DNA from: Candidatus Brockarchaeota archaeon
Lineage (GTDB): Archaea > Thermoproteota > EX4484-205 > JAAOZP01
Assembly: GCA_017601345.1 (NCBI GenBank)
Contig: JAFNIT010000001.1
Location: 76,835 to 135,049, forward strand
Direction: 5' to 3'
Length of the DNA stretch: 58,215 nt
The notes beneath the pieces are model-generated. The model did no database searches, was not told the DNA's origin, and was given only the letters and a program-made list of their open reading frames with translations. Positions 52,461-58,215 of the stretch are shown here, one piece after another; the stretch's first letter is position 1, and each line of letters starts with the position of its first letter. A program made the position numbers and the translations under genes.

Positions 52461-52636
52461 CTTGTCATCTTTTCTTTAAAAGTTTTAAAAAGCATGGGAA
52501 AATACACTATGTATCGTCGGAAAGGGATTCGCCTCGTCCAGGGTCCTTATAGAGTCGCCCAGCCTTCGTGGTTTCAGGTCGTCATTCTTACCACTAAGAG
52601 GGCCTCGTCGTACCTCAGGTATTTTTTATTATAAGG
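52461..52636. other. Degraded sequence upstream of tRNA-Ser
   Basis: No gene is intact. Short minus-strand frames (LKPRRLGDSIRTLDEANPF and YLRYDEALLVV) read like protein remnants but carry no start or family motif. Confidence 0.35.
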
Positions 52637-52677
52637 AGTAAAGCTTTATTTGGTCCCCTGCGTTAACTTACTTTGAC

Positions 52678-52780
52678 GTCGGGGTAGCCAAACCTGGTTA
52701 AGGCGCGAGATATTTATACCGCGAGCCTGCTAAGCTCGTGGCCCTTGCGGGCCGTGCGGGTTCAAATCCCGCCCCCGACG
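52678..52780 (+). tRNA. tRNA-Ser (GCU) with a 16-nt intron in the anticodon stem
   Basis: Acceptor GTCGGGG pairs with CCCCGAC, discriminator G; D arm GCC...GGC; long variable arm GGCCCTTGCGGGCC; T arm GCGGGTTCAAATCCCGC. The anticodon stem CGAGC/GCTCG with loop CTGCTAA only forms when 16 nt (52710-52725) are removed between positions 30 and 31. The junctions fit a bulge-helix-bulge: helix CGCG/CGCG between bulges AG^A and AG^C, the same cut pattern as in tRNA-Tyr here. GCGAG is repeated on both sides. Mature length is 87 nt. A truncated 5' copy lies 1.5 kb upstream. Confidence 0.9.
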
Positions 52781-52899
52781 TTTCATTGGCTTGAAACAAA
52801 ATCAAACTTCGATCAACAAGGCTTTGCAATATCATAATCTCTATCTCCTCTGTATTTTTAGCCTGTCCTTGGATTAACCTTTAAACTGTTAGGCAATGA

Positions 52900-53139
52900 A
52901 TGATAAATGTGGTAAAGAGCTATGAAATCATTCCCACTATTCCTAAGAAAGTCAGGGAGTCGCTCGGCATTGGTGGAAAAATACTAGTTATAAATGCAGG
53001 GGATCATCTTAAGATAATACCGCTTCCCTCCGATCCATTTAAAACTCTTCATGGTGCATTCAACACCAAAAAATCATTCAAAGATTTGAGAAGACAGCTG
53101 AGCAGCTGGTTGAAAAGGAAGCAGGGAGAAGATGATTAA
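52900..53139 (+). CDS. vapB: AbrB-family antitoxin (VapB type)
   Basis: The 79-residue protein has the AbrB/SpoVT DNA-binding barrel: YEIIPTIPKKVRESLGIGG then LVINAGDHLKIIPLP. The C-terminal 30 residues form a polar helix that in VapB proteins binds the toxin. The next frame is a VapC-like toxin, but it is broken, so this antitoxin has probably lost its partner. VapBC pairs are common and often lost or gained in thermophilic archaea. Confidence 0.85.
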   Translation: MINVVKSYEIIPTIPKKVRESLGIGGKILVINAGDHLKIIPLPSDPFKTLHGAFNTKKSFKDLRRQLSSWLKRKQGEDD

Positions 53140-53537
53140 TGCCTTTGCTGGGAAGGATGTAATCTTTGCGTATTTAAATGAACAAGATCCCAATAATGAA
53201 ATTGCTGAGAGAATTTTCAGAAAACTCGAAAGGGGGGAATCAGACTAGAGATCTCAAGTATTAGTCTCATTGAGATGGAGCTAATCTATAAAAGTGAGAA
53301 GATGGGGGGTCAGGCTTCTGAAGGATTTGGCTGCTATTGCGGCATTACCAAACGTGGAATACGTTGCATTAACCCCCGACATAACGCTTGCAAGCGTGTA
53401 CCTGAGACAGACGCTGAACCTAACTTTTTCGACTCGCATTACGCGTAACAGCGTTAAACATCGATGGGAAAAATCTCTTTCGACCAGGATTACGATAAGG
53501 TACCCGGTCTAACACGTATAAAACCAGGAATTCTTTA
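53132..53537 (+). pseudogene. VapC-like PIN toxin with several frameshifts
   Basis: Starting in ATG overlapping vapB's end, the frame reads INAFAGKDVIFAYLNEQDP with one PIN aspartate, then stops. Continuations in other frames give LEISSISLIEMELIYKSEK, then LLKDLAAIAALPNVEYV, then NFFDSHYA (the PIN catalytic DS region) and finally SFDQDYDKVPGLTRIKP, the typical VapC tail. At least three frame changes are needed, two of them at six-G runs (about 53245 and 53306) and one at a T run. So the toxin is dead while the antitoxin remains intact. Confidence 0.75.
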
Positions 53538-53698
53538 ATCAATACAGTATTTTAAAATCGATTAAGTTATGGCTTCATGTCTAGCAAGATAATACTCTCA
53601 TAGACGATATTAGCACCGTGGAAACATTCCTCGAACCTTATCATCCACCTATACTCTTTCGCTTAATCCTTTAATACTTTCATATTATTTGGAAATAC
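53538..53698 (+). other. Short AT-rich spacer before the ribonucleotide reductase gene
   Basis: No gene. A TATA-like AATACTTTCATATTATTTGG lies about 20-35 bp before the ATG of the reductase; spacing fits a promoter. Confidence 0.4.
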
Positions 53699-56314
53699 AT
53701 GGATAAGAAAGTTGTAAAGAGAGACGGTAGGATTGTTGACTTCGATCTTTTAAGGATTAGGAATGCTATTGCAAAGGCAATGATGAGTGTGAAACAGTAT
53801 GATGAAAAGGTTTTGGAGAGTGTTTTGAACTATGTTCTTGATATCTTAAACAGGAAGTATGAGGAAGGAGAGATACCTCACGTTGAAGAAATACAGGATG
53901 TTGTTGAACTAGCCCTTGTTAAGTTTGATCTTTACGAGGTTGCTAAAGCATACATCCTCTACAGGAAGGAGAGAGAGCGCTTGAGGGATGAGAAGAAGGC
54001 TCTCCTCCAGAAGGATTTCATAGATGATGTTGAGAAAAAATTTTCAGTAAACGCGATCAGACTCATGGTTAACCGTTATCTACTTAAAGATGAGAATGGC
54101 AAACTCATAGAAACCCCCAAGCAGATGTTTCAAAGAGTTGCAATGACCGTGGTTATACCTGATATACTTTACGATCCAAGAATTTTCCATAAGGATGGGG
54201 GTCTACCTGTTTTCACCAGGGAAGAGTTTGACGCAAAGTCTCATGCAAATAGGCTTGGACTCGGGAAGAGTAGTGAAGGTTATGCTGTTACTTGGAACGA
54301 GCACCACCTAGAGCGTATGAAGGCCCTTTACGATGAACTAAACTCGCAGGGTAAGATGAAGGTTTCTTGGAGCAGTTTCATTAAGATGCTAGACTCTGGG
54401 GAATTTGATAGTTACTATGAAAATTTCGAATCCTATTACAACCTCATGGTTTCAAAGAAATTCCTGCCCAACTCACCAACTCTCTTTAATGCTGGAACCA
54501 GATTAGGCCAGCTTTCAGCATGTTTCGTTCTGGACATAGATGATAATATTGAATCGATAATGAATGCTGCAACTCAAGCAGCGATTATTTTCAAGTCCGG
54601 CGGGGGAGTTGGAATAAATTATTCAAAACTAAGACCGGCAGGAGACATTGTATCCAGTACTTCTGGCGTAGCAAGCGGCCCCGTATCTTTCATGAGGATA
54701 ATAGACACCGTCACAGACGTGGTGAAACAGGGAGGGAAGAGGAGAGGAGCCAACATGGGTATTCTAGAGATAGACCATCCTGACATAGAGTCTTTCATAA
54801 TGTCTAAATCTGAACGTGGAAGGCTTGAAAACTTTAACATATCAGTCCTAATTAAAAACGGTTTTTGGGATTATCTAAAGAATAATGGTAAATATCCGCT
54901 AATCAACCCTAGGGATGGCAAGGTCTGGAAGACCGTGGATGCGCGTGATACTTTCTGGAAGATTTCAGAAATGGCTTGGAGAACTGGAGATCCAGGTGTC
55001 ATATTCCTCGACAACATTAACAAAAGGAATATTCTTGCAAAATCTAAGGGACTTATAAAATCTACAAACCCTTGTGGAGAAGAGCCATTGTATCCTTACG
55101 AATCATGTAATCTGGGCTCGATAAATCTATACGCATTTGTGAATAGAGAAGGGGAGAAAAGGTATTTCGATTGGGATGAGTATGATAAGGCGATAAGGAC
55201 GGCTTTGAGATTTCTCGATAATGTGATAGATGTTAACAAGTTTCCGATACCGGAGATAGAGCGCGAAACAAAATTAACTAGGAAAGTCGGCCTCGGAGTA
55301 ATGGGGCTCGCAGACATGCTCTTCGCACTCAGGATTCCGTATAATAGCGAGGAGGGTTTTAATATGATGAATAGGATTGCAGAACACTTGACTTTCTATG
55401 CTATGAAAGAGTCTTGTCAGCTTTCTAAAGAGCGTGGGTCATTCCCCCTCTATTCTAGTTCCTCCTATCCTGATGGAGAGATGCCTATTGAAGGTTTTTA
55501 CCATGAAGATTGGCAAACGCTTCCGTGGCATGAATTGCAACACGAGATAATTAGGTTTGGCATTAGGAATGCTGAGGTAACAACTATAGCCCCGACTGGC
55601 TCCATATCGATGCTTGTAGACGTTTCATCAGGCATAGAGCCGCAGTTCGCCCTCATATATGAGAAGAGGGTTACTGCCGGGACTTTCTACTATGTCGACG
55701 TAGAGTTTGAGAAGGCTCTTAGAGAAAATGGGCTTTATGACGAGAAGATTCTTAAATTAGTATCAGACAACGGTGGTTCGCTTATAGGGTTAAATCTTCC
55801 AGAAGAATTGACTAGGGTTTTCTTAGTTGCCTATGACATACCTTGGTGGGATCATATTAGAGCTCAGGCTGAATTCACTAAGTGGATATGTGCAGCAGTG
55901 AGTAAGACAATAAATATGCCTAACTGGGTTACTGTCGAAGACGTTCAGAAAGCATTCATATTAGCACATGCGATGGGTGTTAAAGGCATAACGATTTATC
56001 GGGAAGGGTCTCTCCCCTCACAGGTATTAGTTGCACCATCTTCTAAACTCGGGAAATATGCGAAGGTAGTCAACAACTCTACGGTGGAAATCGCTAAGTC
56101 ACTTGGGGTTGAAATAAAGGATTTTGAAGAAGAACCAAGCGGCAAGCCCCCTAAAACTGCGATAAGCCTTGAAAAGCCGGCTTTAGTCCTAGAACGTAGC
56201 AAGTATGATAACACATATGTTGAATGCCCCAGCTGCGGTAGTAGAAGGCTGGTTAAAGAAGGAGGATGCCTCCACTGTCTGGATTGTGGGTGGAGCATAT
56301 GCCCCGTAGCCTAA
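53699..56314 (+). CDS. nrdJ: Adenosylcobalamin-dependent (class II) ribonucleotide reductase
   Basis: Class II reductases make all four deoxynucleotides using vitamin B12 and no oxygen. The 871-residue protein has an N-terminal ATP cone (VVKRDGRIVDFDLLRIRNAI, residues 5-24), NSPTLFNAGTRLGQLSACFVL with the first active cysteine, SGGGVGINYSKLRP, the PCGEEPLYPYESCNLGSINL cysteine-and-finger region and PTGSIS. The C-terminus has a zinc ribbon (CPSCG...CLHCLDCG) that may carry redox cysteines. It is complete and the cell's likely dNTP source. Cobalamin adenosyltransferase follows 17 bp later. Confidence 0.97.
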   Translation: MDKKVVKRDGRIVDFDLLRIRNAIAKAMMSVKQYDEKVLESVLNYVLDILNRKYEEGEIPHVEEIQDVVELALVKFDLYEVAKAYILYRKERERLRDEKKALLQKDFIDDVEKKFSVNAIRLMVNRYLLKDENGKLIETPKQMFQRVAMTVVIPDILYDPRIFHKDGGLPVFTREEFDAKSHANRLGLGKSSEGYAVTWNEHHLERMKALYDELNSQGKMKVSWSSFIKMLDSGEFDSYYENFESYYNLMVSKKFLPNSPTLFNAGTRLGQLSACFVLDIDDNIESIMNAATQAAIIFKSGGGVGINYSKLRPAGDIVSSTSGVASGPVSFMRIIDTVTDVVKQGGKRRGANMGILEIDHPDIESFIMSKSERGRLENFNISVLIKNGFWDYLKNNGKYPLINPRDGKVWKTVDARDTFWKISEMAWRTGDPGVIFLDNINKRNILAKSKGLIKSTNPCGEEPLYPYESCNLGSINLYAFVNREGEKRYFDWDEYDKAIRTALRFLDNVIDVNKFPIPEIERETKLTRKVGLGVMGLADMLFALRIPYNSEEGFNMMNRIAEHLTFYAMKESCQLSKERGSFPLYSSSSYPDGEMPIEGFYHEDWQTLPWHELQHEIIRFGIRNAEVTTIAPTGSISMLVDVSSGIEPQFALIYEKRVTAGTFYYVDVEFEKALRENGLYDEKILKLVSDNGGSLIGLNLPEELTRVFLVAYDIPWWDHIRAQAEFTKWICAAVSKTINMPNWVTVEDVQKAFILAHAMGVKGITIYREGSLPSQVLVAPSSKLGKYAKVVNNSTVEIAKSLGVEIKDFEEEPSGKPPKTAISLEKPALVLERSKYDNTYVECPSCGSRRLVKEGGCLHCLDCGWSICPVA

Positions 56315-56331
56315 GCTGGAGGTGAGGAAGC

Positions 56332-56838
56332 TTGGGTAAAATATTCCTTTACACTGGAACTGGAGCGGGTAAGACCACTAATGCTATAGGCTTAGCTGTG
56401 AGAGCAGTCGGCCACGGTCTTAGGGTTGTGATAATACAGTTCATGAAAGGCTGGAAGACTGGGGAGTATCTTGTGGCTGAGCGCTTAAAACCGGAGTACG
56501 AGATCTATCTCGCAGGCAGAGAAGGATGGGTTAACATTAAAAATCCTTCCGAAGAGGATAAGGAGCTTGCTAGGAAGGGCCTTCTACTAGCAAGAGACAA
56601 GCTCAGGGAAAAACCAGATCTTCTAGTTCTGGATGAGTTGGCTCTGGCAACTTACGTAGGTCTAGTGCCTGTTGAAGACGTATTAAAACTATTGGACGAG
56701 CTTCCTGAAGAGACCGACGTTGTGTTAACGGGCAGGTACGCGCCTCCGGAGCTTTTCAACAGAGCTGATTTCGTCAATATGGTGGTTGAGGCGAAGAGCC
56801 CAAGAGAACTTTATACTAAAACAGGCATAACTCATTGA
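56332..56838 (+). CDS. cobO: Cob(I)alamin adenosyltransferase (CobA/BtuR type)
   Basis: The enzyme makes adenosylcobalamin from cob(I)alamin and ATP. The 168-residue protein has an N-terminal P-loop (YTGTGAGKTTNAIG, a variant of GxGKTT), VIIQFMKGWKTGE, the LVLDELALATYVG Walker B-like motif and the C-terminal LTGRYAPPELF. Start TTG at 56332. It lies right behind the B12-dependent reductase, so the pair makes the cofactor where it is used, an operon logic that looks deliberate. Confidence 0.95.
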   Translation: MGKIFLYTGTGAGKTTNAIGLAVRAVGHGLRVVIIQFMKGWKTGEYLVAERLKPEYEIYLAGREGWVNIKNPSEEDKELARKGLLLARDKLREKPDLLVLDELALATYVGLVPVEDVLKLLDELPEETDVVLTGRYAPPELFNRADFVNMVVEAKSPRELYTKTGITH

Positions 56839-57675
56839 AAAATAATCGACTAATTGATATTTTAACTTCGACTTATAAATGCTAGTAATCCGATTAGTAA
56901 TTCGAGTTAAAACTGTCAGAGGCTCTTTTTCAAGCTTAGCTATCAACAGCCTATCCAAATGCTCCTAGTTTTCAAAAAGATACCAGTATTTCCCAGTCAG
57001 GATAGTTCAGCTTCTTAAAGTGAGAGTTAAGATCTCCAGCGCAGTTTTTTATGGCATATTGACTGATTAAAGCATTAGAATAGACTCTTTAGTTTCAAAG
57101 GCCCCACCTTTATAGTTTTAGAGAAAAGCCTTTCCACTGTAGTTTCTGAATAAACTATATTTTGAGAAAAACTCGAATGTCTTTAGCAATTCTCTTCAAT
57201 AACCTTCGATTCAAAATGTTTTCAAGTTTCAATCCGTTTTCAAAAACGGCTTAAAAGATGCCTTGAAAATGATAATATTGTTAGAAGAAGCTATAGAATA
57301 TTAACTGTTTTAAAGCAAAGGGTTTCTAAAAAAGCCTCTATTTACAGTTCAGAAACAGCCTTCTAAAGACTGTTTTAAAGACCTATTCCATTATTAGGAC
57401 TCGTTTTTTAAGAATGGTTGGTTTAGAAGGCTTTTCTAGTTTCTAAATATCTTATCTAAAGCGTTGAGTGGATGAAAGTAATTTAAACCCACGTTTAAGA
57501 TATTAAAACGAACTAACGGTATAGAATGATATTTTTAGAGAAGCTGCTTGGAGAATTTCTTTTAATAATAAGAAAGGATTGTAATTCGTTTAGTGAAAAA
57601 TATTTAATTATAAGAAAAATTTTATATTTTACTGCCAATCATTATTAGCCGCTGAAAACGAGAAGTATAAACTAC
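56839..57675. other. AT-rich intergenic region, no recognised feature
   Basis: More than 800 bp without a gene. Short inverted repeats such as CCGTTTTCAAAAACGG near 57230 and repeats of TTTTAAAG appear, but nothing periodic. A TATA-like TTTTATATTTTA near 57625 could drive the final gene. Confidence 0.4.
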
Positions 57676-58215
57676 GTGCTGGTTGAGAAGGAAACGCCTG
57701 TCACCATAGGTGTTGAAATAGAATTCTATACTCTATTAACCAGAGATAAAAGGATATCGAGAAACATACTGCTTCCCAGAAAGAGAATCTCGGAAGAGGG
57801 TGGAAAATTCACTGTTGACAAGAGCATAGGTTCAGAATATGTCACTAAGCCCTTTGAAAACGTAACGGAGGCTTTACGTACCATAGTTAGAGACCTTGAT
57901 AAATATGCTGATTCACCTAATAACCCTGATGCTCTTCCACTTCCAATAGGAGGATGGAACGATAGGTTTGCAGGAGCACATTTCCACATCGGTTTTAAAG
58001 AGAAGGGATTCAGAAAGGAGGAGGCGCTTAGCCTAGCAAATTATATTCACGACCATATTCCTTTCATCATAGCCATCTCAGCTAATTCACCAGTTTGGCG
58101 AAGAAAAGTGACAGAATATTCATCCAACAGAATACTACGCGGAGGAGAAAAATATTGTATGCCGATTGTTAAAGGCATGTTGAATCAGAATCATTACAAG
58201 GAGATGAACTTTAAT
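57676..58215 (+). CDS. Glutamate-cysteine ligase-like (carboxylate-amine ligase) protein, 5' part
   Basis: The frame runs off the window after 180 residues, so only the N-terminal part is seen. It opens MLVEKETPVTIGVEIEF (GTG start at 57676), matching the GVExEF metal-binding start of the glutamine synthetase-like carboxylate-amine ligase fold (gamma-glutamylcysteine ligase group). Later SEYVTKPFENVTEALRTI and AHFHIGF fit that group. The substrate could be glutamate, another amino acid or a polyamine; it cannot be told from this half. Confidence 0.75.
   Translation, partial: MLVEKETPVTIGVEIEFYTLLTRDKRISRNILLPRKRISEEGGKFTVDKSIGSEYVTKPFENVTEALRTIVRDLDKYADSPNNPDALPLPIGGWNDRFAGAHFHIGFKEKGFRKEEALSLANYIHDHIPFIIAISANSPVWRRKVTEYSSNRILRGGEKYCMPIVKGMLNQNHYKEMNFN

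Noticed and set aside
51347-53537. Sequencing error as the sole cause of the frameshifts in this region
   Set aside because: Core genes elsewhere in the window hold equally long G runs without breaks, and the nuclease remnant also carries an in-frame stop; error at one or two sites is still possible.
56839-57675. CRISPR array or regular repeats in the AT-rich gap
   Set aside because: TTTTAAAG-like words recur without fixed spacing or constant repeat length.

Overview
This window is a chromosomal segment of a thermophilic archaeon of the TACK type. It is dense with core information-processing genes. Many starts are TTG or GTG, AGG and ATA codons are frequent, many genes have a TATA-like box about 25-35 bp upstream of the start, and two tRNA genes carry bulge-helix-bulge introns. 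The lineage markers are mixed. There is a PolD small subunit (DP1), which cultivated Crenarchaeota lack. RNA polymerase subunit A is one unsplit polypeptide, whereas Euryarchaeota and Crenarchaeota usually split it into A' and A''. There are also two proteasome beta subunits and a crenarchaeal-looking riboflavin kinase. My inference is a deep TACK lineage (Korarchaeota-, Aigarchaeota-, Brockarchaeota- or Thaumarchaeota-related) rather than a classical crenarchaeon or euryarchaeon; I cannot place it more precisely without a tree.

Layout. 1-5 kb: Sec61beta diverges from DP1, followed by an ECF transporter core (EcfT and two EcfA). 4.9-11.3 kb: the archaeal exosome/proteasome superoperon on the minus strand (Pop5, [degraded insert], PsmA, SBDS, Rrp4, Rrp41, Rrp42, L37Ae, Pcc1, prefoldin beta). 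The 1.4-kb gap between Pop5 and PsmA holds a beta-helix (NosD-like) gene remnant. 11.3-19.9 kb: family B DNA polymerase, a Gfo/Idh oxidoreductase, two small membrane proteins, inositol-phosphate synthase, DUF371, Pcm, FEN1, a winged-helix protein, EF-1beta and a tiny zinc-ribbon protein. 20-24 kb: Pth2, GlyRS, a PhoU-like protein, tRNA splicing endonuclease, an ArsR regulator and intron-bearing tRNA-Tyr. 24.3-37.6 kb: RpoH-RpoB-RpoA(unsplit)-L30e-NusA-S12-S7, then IMP dehydrogenase and EF-1alpha. 38-48.8 kb: two proteasome beta subunits (one with catalytic Thr1 replaced by Ala), RtcA, NadM, an FKBP, glycerol-1-phosphate dehydrogenase, aCPSF1, Sm, L37e, translin, endonuclease V, and a regulator-fused riboflavin kinase facing FAD synthetase. 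48.9-53.7 kb: the accessory part, with tRNA-Lys, a GH10 xylanase overlapping a second riboflavin kinase, a duplicated tRNA-Ser 5' half, several frameshifted genes, tRNA-Ser with a 16-nt intron, and a decayed VapBC pair. 53.7 kb to the end: B12-dependent ribonucleotide reductase plus cobalamin adenosyltransferase, an AT-rich gap, and the start of a glutamate-cysteine-ligase-like gene.

The points most worth a second look are: the 16-nt noncanonical intron of tRNA-Ser(GCU) and its truncated upstream copy; the Thr1-to-Ala proteasome beta subunit; the unsplit RpoA together with PolD; a 9-bp-arm palindrome enclosing the bidirectional promoter between glycerol-1-phosphate dehydrogenase and the active proteasome beta gene; the xylanase-riboflavin kinase overlap with its own operator-like inverted repeat; and a cluster of frameshifted genes limited to the accessory region.
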